Shown here: positions 19,444 through 28,423 of the stretch, one piece after another | How the letters are laid out: each line of letters starts with the position of its first letter | Numbering within the stretch: the first letter of the stretch is position 1 | Source: Synechococcus sp. PCC 7502 | Lineage (GTDB): Bacteria; Cyanobacteriota; Cyanobacteriia; Pseudanabaenales; Pseudanabaenaceae | Length of the DNA stretch: 64,000 nucleotides | Direction: 5' to 3' | Assembly: GCF_000317085.1 (NCBI RefSeq) | Contig: NC_019702.1 | Span: 3,006,394 to 3,070,393, forward strand | Notes under the pieces: generated by a model | Told to the model about the DNA's origin: nothing | The model's input: only the letters and a program-made list of their open reading frames with translations | Databases searched by the model: none | Position numbers and translations under genes: made by a program

Positions 19444-20472
19444 AGTGGTAGCCATATCAGATTAAATCGAGCTACCCGTGAATGGGTTATCTATTCACCA
19501 GTTCGCCGTAAACGTCCCCAAGAATTTCAGAATAATCACTCGGAATTAGTTGAAGCAGTTCATAACGAACACCAGCACCCTGATAATACATCTAGTGATC
19601 ATTGTCCATTTTGTCAGCCCGATATGGATGAATCAATCTTACTGGAAATTCCTGACTCTACAGGTACTACAGGAAGTAATTGGCTAACTCGCATTGTGCA
19701 AAATAAATATCCTGCGCTATCCCCAGATGTTGACCCCAAGCGATCGCACTCAGGAATTTACATGGAACTGCCCGGTTATGGGCATCACGAAATGGTGATC
19801 GAAAGTCCAGACCATAATCAAACCCTAGCTACCATGTCTCTAGAAGCAGTGACGGCTGTGATTGAGAGTTATCATCAACGCTACCTAAAACTAATTCAAT
19901 TTCGCAAAAACCTCTTTATTATGATTTTTCGGAATCATGGCAAAGCAGCAGGGGCTTCTCTCCATCATCCCCATTCCCAGATTATTGCCACCCCTATTGT
20001 GCCTCGAAGACAGCGTTGGTTAGAGGATGAGGCTCAGCGTTATTTTGACGAATGGGGAACCTGTGCTTACTGCGATATGTTGGAATTTGAAATGAGCGAT
20101 CGCCATCGGGTTATTGCTACTAATGATGAGTTTTTAGCATTTATTCCCTATGCGGCTGAAGTCCCCTTTGAAATCCTGATTTTACCCCGATTACATAGTG
20201 CTGATTTTGGTAATATCTCTCCATCCCAAACTCTTGCTTTTGCCCAAATTCTGAAAGAGGTGCTATCCCGACTCTATATCAAGCTGAATAATCCTGCCTA
20301 TAACTATGCGATCGTTACTGCTGCCCGATTTAAGGTCAATGAGCCGCATTTGCATTGGTACTGTCAAATTCGCCCTTACCTAACCACGCCTGCGGGTTTT
20401 GAAATGGGGTCTGGGATCAGAATTAATCCCTCCTTACCTGAAGCCGATGCGATTTTTTTGAATGCAATTTGA
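19441..20472 (+). CDS. galT: Galactose-1-phosphate uridylyltransferase
   Basis: GalT of the HIT superfamily, 343 residues from the ATG at 19441. Seen are RATREWVIYSPVRRKRPQEF at the N-terminus, the zinc-site CPFCQP, and HHPHSQIIATP containing the His-x-His nucleophile that forms the uridylyl intermediate. A second Cys pair (CAYCDM) and HLHWYCQIRP follow. The enzyme exchanges UDP between glucose-1-P and galactose-1-P in the Leloir pathway. Its neighbourhood beside a polysaccharide locus suggests supply of UDP-galactose, but it has its own leader over the decayed kinase fragment. Confidence 0.93.
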   Translation: MSGSHIRLNRATREWVIYSPVRRKRPQEFQNNHSELVEAVHNEHQHPDNTSSDHCPFCQPDMDESILLEIPDSTGTTGSNWLTRIVQNKYPALSPDVDPKRSHSGIYMELPGYGHHEMVIESPDHNQTLATMSLEAVTAVIESYHQRYLKLIQFRKNLFIMIFRNHGKAAGASLHHPHSQIIATPIVPRRQRWLEDEAQRYFDEWGTCAYCDMLEFEMSDRHRVIATNDEFLAFIPYAAEVPFEILILPRLHSADFGNISPSQTLAFAQILKEVLSRLYIKLNNPAYNYAIVTAARFKVNEPHLHWYCQIRPYLTTPAGFEMGSGIRINPSLPEADAIFLNAI

Positions 20473-20725
20473 ATACATTTGCAGAAGGATATTTAGAGGT
20501 TTGCAAAGCTAAAATAAAGCCTGAAACTTATAATCCAAACGGGATACGATACGATTGCGTATAACATCTTAGGTACTTAGCATGACAAAGTAGCTCTTGG
20601 TTACTTCTAGACCTTATTGGAAATAGCGGGGAGTCAAGAGCAAACATATTTCCCTATTGTTACTGTCAAGTTAAGCAACCCTCACATAATCTAGGGAAGG
20701 ATTAGTCTACATTCTAAGTTCATAT

Positions 20726-21673
20726 TTAAACTTTTTGAACAAATATCTTTCCCAACAACCCTTGAGGACGCACCAACAGCACTATAAATAAAAAACCAAA
20801 GGCGATCGCTTCTTTATATCCCGAATATTCTGAAGGTACAAATGCCTCAGCTAAACCAATCACTAAGCCCCCAAGTACAGCACCGGGAACATTACCTAAA
20901 CCTCCTAAAACAATCACCCCTAATCCTTTTAAGCCCATGGAAATTCCCAAATACGGAGTAATTCCAGCACTAGAGCCAACTAAGGTTCCAGCTACTCCCG
21001 CCAGAAACCCACTAAGGAAAAAAGTAAAAATGATAATCCCTTCTGTATTGATCCCTAATAGTTGAGCCGTAGTTGCATCTTCAGCCACAGCTTGTAGTGC
21101 TTTACCCAACTTTGTCAACTTAATAACGTAGGTCAGGACAGAAACAATTATGGCTGAAATTACAAAAATAATGATCTGGACAGTGCGAATACTAATGGGG
21201 CGATCGCTAGTCCCAAAGTTAACAGCCGCAGGCAAGTTCCCATAAATATAACTAGGAAAGGTATAAATCTCGGAGCCTACTAGATTTTGAATGAGATTGA
21301 CGATAACTACGGCTATGCCTAAACTCGATACCAAAGTTAGTAATGGATCACTATTTTGGAGTCGCAATGGTCTAAAAGCTAAGAACTCTACTACTACTGC
21401 CGCAAATCCTGCCAATAGGCTACCCAAAACCAAGGCGATCGCAAAAGGAAAACTAAAAGGTAAAGCCAAATTTGCCAATAAGCCATTAAACCCAAATTTC
21501 CCACCCGCAAGCACATAGGTAAAGTATGCTCCTAGGGTAAAAACTGCACCATGGGCAAAGTTAATCATTCCTAAAACTGAAAATACTAAGGTATAGCCAA
21601 GGGCAAAAATTGCATAGACACTGCCAATCGATATGCCATTCAGAAATTGTTGAAAAAATGCTGTAGTATCCAT
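20726..21673 (-). CDS. livH: Branched-chain amino acid ABC transporter permease (LivH/NatD type)
   Basis: A membrane protein of 315 residues from MDTTAFFQQFLNGISIGSVY. The GYTLVFSVLGMINFAHGAVF segment and GLKGLGVIVLGGLGNVPGA loop are diagnostic for LivH-type permeases, which form half of the membrane channel for branched-chain or neutral amino acids. In cyanobacteria the equivalent of the N-I system is NatD. I use the ATG at 21673 in place of a TTG twelve codons upstream. UrtB of urea transporters is related but longer. No LivM, LivF, LivG or binding protein gene is adjacent, so the transporter is dispersed. Confidence 0.9.
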   Translation of the reverse strand: MDTTAFFQQFLNGISIGSVYAIFALGYTLVFSVLGMINFAHGAVFTLGAYFTYVLAGGKFGFNGLLANLALPFSFPFAIALVLGSLLAGFAAVVVEFLAFRPLRLQNSDPLLTLVSSLGIAVVIVNLIQNLVGSEIYTFPSYIYGNLPAAVNFGTSDRPISIRTVQIIIFVISAIIVSVLTYVIKLTKLGKALQAVAEDATTAQLLGINTEGIIIFTFFLSGFLAGVAGTLVGSSAGITPYLGISMGLKGLGVIVLGGLGNVPGAVLGGLVIGLAEAFVPSEYSGYKEAIAFGFLFIVLLVRPQGLLGKIFVQKV

Positions 21674-21717
21674 TCTCGGTTTGATTATTAATGATAGAGA
21701 TTCAGGCAAAGCTTATT

Positions 21718-22461
21718 CTAATAAGTAATTTGCAAAGTCACCGAGGCATCGACCTTTTGTTCCCCGCCCAAAATAGGTATAGAATTAGCAACCTTAGCCA
21801 ATGTTTCTGCTTGGATAACGGGAAAAGCGATCGCTGAATTACTGATCGTAATAGTTTTGATAGATTTAGGCGTAAAACCTAGAGTCTTTAAAACAGTATT
21901 AGACTGAGTTTGGGCATCTTTGACCGCATCTTGGAGGGCAAGTTGTTTGGCATCATTTAATTCTTGATCTGTGGCAATGAAGCTAAGTTGGTCAATTTGG
22001 TTTGCCCCAGAGGCAACTGCGGCATCAAGGGTTACACCTGCTTTTTCGATCGCTACTAAAAAACTGACACTAGTTTGTCCCGTAAATCCATCCTGACGTT
22101 GACGATTGTTTTCATAGACATATTTGGGACTAAGTTGAATGCTGGTGGTTTGTAGTTTTTCAACGCCCAGTTGTTGTAATCGGGAAATAATACTATTGGC
22201 TTGACGTGCTACTTCTGTTTGAGCGGCGATCGCTGTTTTTGCCTCAATATTTACCCCAATCTGAATGCGGGCTTTAGTGGTTTTAACTGCCCTTTCGCCT
22301 CGACCCGAAACCGTTAGAATCCGCTCATTTTTACTGTCTGCATTTACTTGTAACCTATCCTGTGCATAAATTTGTGAATTATCTTGAGCCTTTACGGATG
22401 TGGCGATCGGTAAGCTGATCCAAACAGCCAAACTCAGAATAATTGGAGTTAAGTAGCGCAT
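21718..22461 (-). CDS. SIMPL-domain (DUF541) secreted protein
   Basis: The 247-residue protein has an N-terminal signal peptide (MRYLTPIILSLAVWISLP, cleavage likely after VKA near residue 25) and a SIMPL domain: TVSGRGERAVKTTKARIQIG near 50, TTSIQLSPKYVYE near 105 and a C-terminal VDASVTLQITY. Family members are periplasmic or envelope proteins of unclear biochemical role, some linked to oxidative stress. It lies upstream of the livH-type gene on the same strand, so the two may be cotranscribed. Confidence 0.87.
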   Translation of the reverse strand: MRYLTPIILSLAVWISLPIATSVKAQDNSQIYAQDRLQVNADSKNERILTVSGRGERAVKTTKARIQIGVNIEAKTAIAAQTEVARQANSIISRLQQLGVEKLQTTSIQLSPKYVYENNRQRQDGFTGQTSVSFLVAIEKAGVTLDAAVASGANQIDQLSFIATDQELNDAKQLALQDAVKDAQTQSNTVLKTLGFTPKSIKTITISNSAIAFPVIQAETLAKVANSIPILGGEQKVDASVTLQITY

Positions 22462-22560
22462 ATAATCAAATTCCTAAAAAAATTTTCTTTGTCTTAAAAT
22501 ATCAACTATATCAAGCCTACCTTGGCGCAGTTTCACTTTCAGAAACAAAGGCTAAAACCC

Positions 22561-23517
22561 TTAATTAACTTGGCGTAAATAAATAAATGGATGCTCTACC
22601 TCCGCCTGCCAACCTCCTGCCAAAGGAGAACTATGGGAACGATTTGGGGCAGATAGCAATAGTATTAATCTCTCCACATGACTAAAATCTGGACTGCGCA
22701 GTAGAAAGTAGCTTAAAAACTGATGAATGGCACGGCGTTGAATCGCTTTTGCTTGCTGTTGTAATTCAACCCGATTGATTTTAGGTTCCCGCTCTTGCCA
22801 AAATTTATGAGCTTGAGCCTCAAGGTACTCAACATCAGCACTTAAAAGTTCTGCCGTTTGGGACAAAGCTTTTTCTACAGCAGGATTAAAATACTGGCAT
22901 AGGTAGGGAATAAGTTCTTCACGAATCCGATTCCGTTTATAGCAAAGACTATGATTGGTACTGTCTTCCCATATTGCCAGCTTAAGCTCTTGACAGAAAT
23001 CTGCTGTCTCTTGGCGACTAATATTTAATAAAGGTCTAACCAATTGCATATCAGAACTTAAAGGACGTTGCCATCCCAAAGACTGTAAGCCATCGGTACC
23101 ACTGCCACGCACGAGATTATATAAAAGTGTTTCCGCCCGATCGCTAGCCGTATGCCCAGTCACCACAACCTGACAATTTGCCTCTCTAGCCATCTCCGCC
23201 AACATTTGGTATCTCCACTCTCGGGCTTTTGCTTCGCTTTCAATCTGGATTTTTGCGGTGCGTAAATAAAAAGGTACCCCCCAATCCGTTGCCAATTTCT
23301 GCACATGTAGGGCGTTATCCCTCGAATCAAGTCTCCACCGATGATCACAATGGGCGATCGCTAACTGCCATTGCCATTTAATCTGAGCAAAGATTAGGAG
23401 TTGGGCTAGACATAAAGAATCCTGCCCCCCAGAAACGGCAATTAAAATATGTGATGACTTGGGTAGAAGTTGGGGTATTACCCGATTTAGTTTAACCCTG
23501 AGAATTTTTCTAAGCAC
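22561..23517 (-). CDS. tilS: tRNA(Ile)-lysidine synthase
   Basis: TilS ligates lysine to C34 of tRNA-Ile(CAU), converting its decoding from AUG to AUA; it is essential. The 318-residue protein shows the PP-loop SGGQDSLCLAQLL at about 29-41, CDHRWR near 57, VVTGHTASDRAETLLYNL and RNRIREELIPYL. It lacks the long C-terminal domain of the E. coli enzyme, the usual short cyanobacterial form. The protein starts MLRKILRVKLNRV. Neighbouring genes on the same strand are unrelated. Confidence 0.94.
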   Translation of the reverse strand: MLRKILRVKLNRVIPQLLPKSSHILIAVSGGQDSLCLAQLLIFAQIKWQWQLAIAHCDHRWRLDSRDNALHVQKLATDWGVPFYLRTAKIQIESEAKAREWRYQMLAEMAREANCQVVVTGHTASDRAETLLYNLVRGSGTDGLQSLGWQRPLSSDMQLVRPLLNISRQETADFCQELKLAIWEDSTNHSLCYKRNRIREELIPYLCQYFNPAVEKALSQTAELLSADVEYLEAQAHKFWQEREPKINRVELQQQAKAIQRRAIHQFLSYFLLRSPDFSHVERLILLLSAPNRSHSSPLAGGWQAEVEHPFIYLRQVN

Positions 23518-23578
23518 ATTTTTACCGATCCCTCATACTGACTGAATCTACCAATACACTAATCAACTTAGTGGCAGT

Positions 23579-24115
23579 TTAGCGGCGGCGTTGGGTTACC
23601 TGATCAGCAATACTAATTAAGCTTATGGGCATATTTGCTCCTGTCAAAATAACATCAACTTGACGTGGACGATTAGTTAAGGTCTCTATAATTTCGGACT
23701 GGGAAACCAGCGATCGCTCCACAGCTAAATTTAGCTCATCTAAAATAATCAACTCATAGTCTCCAGTAGCAATATGCTCTTTAACATGAGTCCATAAATC
23801 TAAAATAGCAGTGCTTTCAAGCTCTGTTAACTGCATATCAGCTTCAATACTCCGACTGAGATTGCCCCGAAACCATGTCAAGTTTTGACCTAATTTACGT
23901 GGTGAGTCAACTCCTTGATTTATGCCACCTTTAAAAAATTGGGCAATTAACACCGATCTTCCCTGTCCTCCCAGTCGCAAAGCCTGAGCAAATACATCCA
24001 CATAAAATGTACGTTCAGGAGCAGTAAAGATTTGCACTAATCCTTGACTAGCAGACATAGATAATTTCTTCGCAGTTGGTTTAAGATCGGGGGTAGTTTG
24101 GATTTGGGCAACCAT
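23579..24115 (-). CDS. CobO/BtuR-like protein with degenerate P-loop
   Basis: The protein follows the layout of ATP:corrinoid adenosyltransferases of the CobO/BtuR family: QALRLGGQGRSVLIAQFFKG, then LIILDELNLAVERSLV and a C-terminal VDVILTGANMP. However, the Walker A loop expected before the first helix (GNGKGKTT-like) is replaced by TAPERTFYVDVF. ATP binding in the usual manner is therefore doubtful. I choose the ATG at 24115 (MVAQIQTTPDLK); an upstream GTG at 24166 would add 17 residues with no ribosome site. It may be a regulatory or corrinoid-binding relative. Function not assigned. Confidence 0.7.
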   Translation of the reverse strand: MVAQIQTTPDLKPTAKKLSMSASQGLVQIFTAPERTFYVDVFAQALRLGGQGRSVLIAQFFKGGINQGVDSPRKLGQNLTWFRGNLSRSIEADMQLTELESTAILDLWTHVKEHIATGDYELIILDELNLAVERSLVSQSEIIETLTNRPRQVDVILTGANMPISLISIADQVTQRRR

Positions 24116-24385
24116 AGGATTACATAAATATAGTGTGTCGCTGGCTATTGAGCTAACATCAAACACTAGATATGCTAATAAGTCAATATGTGTCTATGCT
24201 CAGATTTGTAAGAATATTGCCTAGGATTCTTTATTAATTCTTTAAGAAAACCGCCCCAAAATCTTTTATATTATGATTTATCTCTATAAAATATCGTGAT
24301 AGACTCTCATCACCAATTTCTAAGCTTTAGCGTCAAGCTCTTTAACACTAAGCTAAAATCCGTTTTTAATATTCATTAAAAGTCC

Positions 24386-25018
24386 ATGCCATCTCCTAGC
24401 TCGTCTCTCAGAAATACCTTTGCTCGGACTGAGTCCAGAAGACTCCAAGATTTGTTGCCTCCAGAATTACAAGCATGGGTCAAAATCATTCCAGCAGATG
24501 GTGTTCGCCCTCCTTTAATTACCTGTGAAGAGGCTGGCGGAGACGAAGTTGTAATCCTGATAGATATGTTGAGATGGGAGCGTATTGCTCAAGATCAAGC
24601 AAATTTATTGTTTTGGCATGAGGTCGCCCGCATTCAAAATGACAGTGTGCCTAGAGATGGCTGGGAAATTGCTGCCCTTGCCGTAGGCTTAGGCGGTGCT
24701 GTAGGTGAACTATGGGTGCAAAATGGCGTTCTATTCATGGCAGCTTTGGCAATTTGTGGGGTGGCGGGTTTTCAACTTTGGCGCAAAGGAACAAGCAAAA
24801 AAGACTTAAAAACCTTAGTAGAGGCAGATCAAGGCGCAATTAAATTAGCAGTACGCAATGGTTACTCTCTACCCAATGCCTATAAAAGTCTAGGCAGTGC
24901 ACTCAAAATATTACTCAGTGACTCTAAAAAAGGTAGAAGTAGAAAACAAATAGAAACAAGACTAGAGTCTCTAAAAAACGAAGCTGCTCGCGCAAGACGG
25001 AATTATGAAACTAGATGA
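24386..25018 (+). CDS. DUF3318 family protein
   Basis: A cyanobacteria-restricted family of unknown function. The 210-residue protein has a conserved start (ESRRLQDLLPPELQAWVKII), LLFWHEVARIQND near the middle, a hydrophobic stretch at about 105-135 and a basic coiled C-terminus (KNEAARARRNYETR). The hydrophobic region suggests membrane attachment. It is followed by the DUF1517-like gene on the same strand after 87 bp. Role cannot be deduced from the sequence. Confidence 0.78.
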   Translation: MPSPSSSLRNTFARTESRRLQDLLPPELQAWVKIIPADGVRPPLITCEEAGGDEVVILIDMLRWERIAQDQANLLFWHEVARIQNDSVPRDGWEIAALAVGLGGAVGELWVQNGVLFMAALAICGVAGFQLWRKGTSKKDLKTLVEADQGAIKLAVRNGYSLPNAYKSLGSALKILLSDSKKGRSRKQIETRLESLKNEAARARRNYETR

Positions 25019-25114
25019 TTGGTAGTAGGGGAATCACCCCACAGTATTAACCCTATGTATTCTGTCTAGAGATTAAAATAGTTAAAAATTACTAATCTGA
25101 TCGATTTGATAGAT

Positions 25115-26056
25115 ATGAATAAGTTTAAAAAAACAATTAAAAAGTATGCTCCGTGGTTGCGATCGCTAATCGTATTCATTTTAGTTGCCATGATCGTGTT
25201 TACCCATCCTACAGAAGCACAAGCAAAAAGAGCAGGCGGTAGAATTGGTGGGACTTCGTTCAGAGCAGCCCCCAGACGCTCCGTACCTAGCCCTGTAACC
25301 AGAAGCTACCCAACTAATTCCTATGGTTTTGGCGGTGGTGGTTTATTTTTTCTCCCCTTCTTTATCGGTGGCGGTGGGGGTAGTTTAATTGGTCTTTTGG
25401 CTCTAGCAGCGATCGCAGGTCTAGTAATTCAAACTGTTCGCAACTCTGGGATTGAAAATTTACTTGGTAATAAAGGTACTGCTAATAACATCACCGTATC
25501 CAAAATTCAAATTGGACTTTTAGCCTCGGCACGCCAGTTACAAAAAGACTTAAACCGACTAGCAATGGAGGCTGACACCAATACATCCGATGGATTAGCA
25601 CTATTACTGCGTGAAACAACCGTCTCTTTACTACGTCACCCCGAATATTGGGTCTATGCAAATAGCAGCAGCGAAAATAGCAATCTAGAGCTAGCCGAAC
25701 AGAAGTTTAATGCTTTGGCGATGGCAGAGCGGAGTAAGTTAAGTGCTGAGGTCGTCTCTAATTTTAATAATCGTCGCTTGCAGGCAGTTAATAAAGTTAG
25801 CGATCCAGTTAGTGATTTAATTTTAGAAGCTCCTAGTGAATATATAGTCATAACTCTAATTACGGCAACCGCAGGAAGTTCCAAACTCCCCCCAGTTAGA
25901 TCAGCAGAAGAATTAAATCTTGCTCTTTCCACTATTGGATCAACCTCGGAACAGCAACTTTTAGCCGTAGAAATCCTGTGGGAGCCTCAGTCAGATAGTT
26001 ATACCCTAACTAATGATGAAGTTTTGACTGTTTACCCTAGTCTAACTAGAATTTGA
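25115..26056 (+). CDS. DUF1517 family membrane protein
   Basis: The protein starts MNKFKKTIKKYAPWL with a hydrophobic segment (LIVFILVAMIVF) and AQAKRAGGRIGG after it, resembling a signal or anchor. A Gly-rich stretch follows, then FFLPFFIGGGGGSLIGLLAL, a second membrane segment, and a soluble C-terminal domain (VSKIQIGLLASARQLQKDL; SPS-like ending VLTVYPSLTRI). This is the DUF1517 layout of cyanobacteria and plastids, function unknown. I prefer the ATG at 25115 over a TTG at 25106. The C-terminal TNDEVLTVYP motif is well conserved in the family as I recall it. Confidence 0.78.
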   Translation: MNKFKKTIKKYAPWLRSLIVFILVAMIVFTHPTEAQAKRAGGRIGGTSFRAAPRRSVPSPVTRSYPTNSYGFGGGGLFFLPFFIGGGGGSLIGLLALAAIAGLVIQTVRNSGIENLLGNKGTANNITVSKIQIGLLASARQLQKDLNRLAMEADTNTSDGLALLLRETTVSLLRHPEYWVYANSSSENSNLELAEQKFNALAMAERSKLSAEVVSNFNNRRLQAVNKVSDPVSDLILEAPSEYIVITLITATAGSSKLPPVRSAEELNLALSTIGSTSEQQLLAVEILWEPQSDSYTLTNDEVLTVYPSLTRI

Positions 26057-26142
26057 AAATGAATTTGAGATCAAAATAATTCACTTTGAAGTGTTTTATG
26101 AGTGATATACTTATAAAGCTGTAAAAAATTCACACACTTGAG

Positions 26143-26229
26143 GTTCGGGTGTTTTGGGTAACTAAGTTAGTTAGCTAATCTAGTACTAGAAATGCTCTCA
26201 GGTGTAAGGATAAACCCGAACATAAGGAG
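26143..26229 (+). promoter_or_regulatory. Structured leader of rpsB, candidate S2 autoregulatory element
   Basis: GTTCGGGT (26143-26150) and ACCCGAAC (26214-26221) form a perfect 8-bp stem that closes a 63-base internal region containing the palindrome CTAGTACTAG. The stem ends just before the Shine-Dalgarno AAGGAG (26224-26229) and the rpsB ATG at 26236. The position is that expected for feedback control by S2. No match to a named leader family can be claimed. Confidence 0.45.
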
Positions 26230-26235
26230 TTAATA

Positions 26236-27021
26236 ATGTCAGTAGTATCACTTGCTCAATTACTTGAGTCTGGTGTCCATTTTGGTCATCAAACTCGTCG
26301 ATGGAACCCCAAGATGGAACCCTATATTTTTACCGAGCGTAATGGGGTTCATATTATCGATTTAGTCCAGACCGCTCAGTATATGGAAGAAGCTTATGCT
26401 TATATGCGTAATGCTTCAGAACAGGGGCGCAAGGTTTTATTTGTTGGTACTAAACGCCAAGCTGCAGGCATAGTAGCCCAAGAGGCTTTGCGCTGTGGAA
26501 GTCATTTTGTTAACCAACGCTGGTTAGGTGGAATGCTCACCAACTGGACTACTATCAAAACTCGTATTGATCGCCTTAAAGACCTTGAACGACGGGATGA
26601 AAGTGGAGCCTTAGATCGCCTTCCTAAAAAAGAAGCATCTATGCTACGGCGGGAAATGGAAAAACTCCAGAAATATCTGGGTGGGCTAAAGGCAATGAGA
26701 AAGATCCCCGATGTGGTGGTGATTGTTGATCAAAAGCGAGAATATAACGCTGTTCAAGAATGTCAAAAGCTCGGAATTCCCATTGTTTCAATCCTTGATA
26801 CTAATTGTGATCCTGATACTGTTGATGTTCCTATTCCAGGGAATGATGATGCGATTCGCTCCGTTAAACTGATCATTAGTAAGTTGGCAGATGCGATCTA
26901 TGAAGGTCGTCATGGGCAGGTGGATGAGTATGATGCTGTTGCTGCTGATAGTGACTATGATCCCGATGCTTACGTTGATGATATTGCCGATGAAGTGACT
27001 GAAGAAGACGTTAGTGTCTAG
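26236..27021 (+). CDS. rpsB: 30S ribosomal protein S2
   Basis: Ribosomal protein S2, 261 residues, begins [20 protein letters not shown], with [12 protein letters not shown] near 93 and the family signature [14 protein letters not shown] later. The C-terminus is an acidic tail of Asp/Glu-rich residues, often seen in cyanobacterial S2. It lies upstream of tsf (87 bp), the ancestral gene order. A strong AAGGAG and a stem-forming leader precede it. It helps to assemble the small subunit head and to recruit S1. Confidence 0.98.
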   Translation: MSVVSLAQLLESGVHFGHQTRRWNPKMEPYIFTERNGVHIIDLVQTAQYMEEAYAYMRNASEQGRKVLFVGTKRQAAGIVAQEALRCGSHFVNQRWLGGMLTNWTTIKTRIDRLKDLERRDESGALDRLPKKEASMLRREMEKLQKYLGGLKAMRKIPDVVVIVDQKREYNAVQECQKLGIPIVSILDTNCDPDTVDVPIPGNDDAIRSVKLIISKLADAIYEGRHGQVDEYDAVAADSDYDPDAYVDDIADEVTEEDVSV

Positions 27022-27039
27022 TGACAAAATGTCGAAAAA

Positions 27040-27081
27040 TGATATGTTTGTTGGCAGTTTTTGGTAGTCAGCAACATATCA
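27040..27081 (+). promoter_or_regulatory. Stem-loop in the rpsB-tsf spacer
   Basis: TGATATGTT (27040-27048) pairs exactly with AACATATCA (27073-27081) across a 24-base loop. It has no T-run after it, so a processing site or an attenuator is more likely than a terminator. Confidence 0.4.
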
Positions 27082-27108
27082 AATTGATAAATTTTTACGG
27101 ATAAAACC

Positions 27109-27723
27109 ATGGCAGAAATAACTACCCAACAAGTTCAAGAACTCCGTGCTAAGACGGGGGCAGGCATTAAAGATTGTAAGAAAGCACTACAAGAGTCTGA
27201 TGGCGATCAAGTTAAGGCGGGTGAATACCTTCGTCAAAAAGGTTTGGCATCTGCTGTTAAAAAAGCAAGTCGTGCTGCTACTGAAGGCGTGATCGATAGC
27301 TATATCCACATTGGTAATCGCGTGGGTGTTTTAGTTGAAGTTAACTGTGAAACTGATTTTGTGGCGCGGCGGGAAGAACTGAAGGAATTGGCGCAAAATA
27401 TTGCTAAGCAAATCGCTGCTTGTGGCAATGTTGAGTATGTCAGTACGGCGGATATTCCAGCAGATATTGTTGCTAAAGAAACAGAGATCGAATCGGGTAA
27501 AGATGATTTGGGTAAAAAGCCCGCAGCAATTAAAGAAAAAATTGTCCAAGGACGGGTGGAAAAACGGCTTAAGGAACTAAGCTTACTTGACCAGCCTTAT
27601 ATTAAAGATCAATCTATTACCGTTGATGAGCTAGTTAAGCAGACAGCATCTAAGCTTAATGAAAATGTAAAGGTTAGTCGATTTGTGCGTTTTGTTTTGG
27701 GTGGCGATAATCAATCTGAGTAG
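27109..27723 (+). CDS. tsf: Elongation factor Ts
   Basis: EF-Ts recycles EF-Tu by exchanging GDP. The 204-residue protein has the N-terminal UBA-like region with [19 protein letters not shown] and the core [16 protein letters not shown] near 77-92, the signature of the family. It is of the short cyanobacterial/plastid type with one core subdomain reduced. It follows rpsB as in most bacteria. The stop TAG is followed by an A/T-rich stretch with a possible weak terminator. Confidence 0.97.
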   Translation: MAEITTQQVQELRAKTGAGIKDCKKALQESDGDQVKAGEYLRQKGLASAVKKASRAATEGVIDSYIHIGNRVGVLVEVNCETDFVARREELKELAQNIAKQIAACGNVEYVSTADIPADIVAKETEIESGKDDLGKKPAAIKEKIVQGRVEKRLKELSLLDQPYIKDQSITVDELVKQTASKLNENVKVSRFVRFVLGGDNQSE

Positions 27724-27737
27724 AGTTTTTAATTTTG

Positions 27738-27800
27738 AACCAAGGCTAATTCAATTACTCATTTAATTACAGATGGGGATAGGAGAGGTCTTGGTTTTTT
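27738..27800. terminator. Possible weak terminator between tsf and the SUI1-family gene
   Basis: AACCAAG (27738-27744) can pair with CTTGGTT (27790-27796), and the T-run continues to 27800. The 45-base loop makes the structure weak, so confidence is low. Confidence 0.3.
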
Positions 27801-27828
27801 GGTAACTTATTTTTGATCTTAATTCGGA

Positions 27829-28155
27829 TTAACCACCACTAATTTTAGCCTTGTAGCCAAGTTTGGTTAAAATTTGCAGGATTTTTGGGGCATGATCGCC
27901 TTGGATTTCAATCTCTCCATCTTTGATTGTTCCCCCTGCACCACATTGATTTTTCAGTTGCTTTAAAAGTAACTCTAGGGTGGTGTTATCTGCTTCTAAG
28001 CCTGTAATTACAGTTACGGTTTTGCCTTTACGCCCTTTTCGGGATGCTTGGATTCTAGGACTTTGTGCTTCGGGCGATCGCAGGATATTATCAGGCTCTG
28101 GGATATTTTGAGCATTACCAAACTCTTGATAGACTAAACGATGTTGTGAAGACAT
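27829..28155 (-). CDS. SUI1/eIF1-family translation factor (YciH-like)
   Basis: A 108-residue protein with the SUI1 core: VTVITGLEADNTTLELLLK, then LKNQCGAGGTIKDGEIEIQG, then QGDHAPKILQILTKLG. Bacterial members (YciH) are related to eIF1 and are proposed to help in start-codon selection; the physiological role is poorly defined. The N-terminal 40 residues are a basic linker. It is convergent to tsf and divergent from the ammonium transporter gene. Confidence 0.9.
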   Translation of the reverse strand: MSSQHRLVYQEFGNAQNIPEPDNILRSPEAQSPRIQASRKGRKGKTVTVITGLEADNTTLELLLKQLKNQCGAGGTIKDGEIEIQGDHAPKILQILTKLGYKAKISGG

Positions 28156-28423
28156 AGATAATTTTAGGATTTGTATGTCATTAATTAATCACTACTTTTT
28201 TAAGGTGGTGTTTTTAACGTGACTATAAAGTGGTGCTTTATTATTGTCCACTTAAATTATGTAGTTAATAATATGCGGAATAAAGTCCACTGATGACTGA
28301 ATTTGTGACAAGTTTTAAGTAAAAACTAAAAATGAAGTTTTCGGTAATTTTGACTACAAAAAATAAACAGTACATAGATACAGACTATTCAATCCATAGA
28401 TTAACAAAAGGGTAAAGATAATT

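Noticed and set aside
28261-28274. Possible NtcA site upstream of amt (GTA-N8-TAT)
   Set aside because: The last triplet differs from TAC, and I find no well-placed -10 box about 22 bases downstream. Mentioned in the amt entry only.
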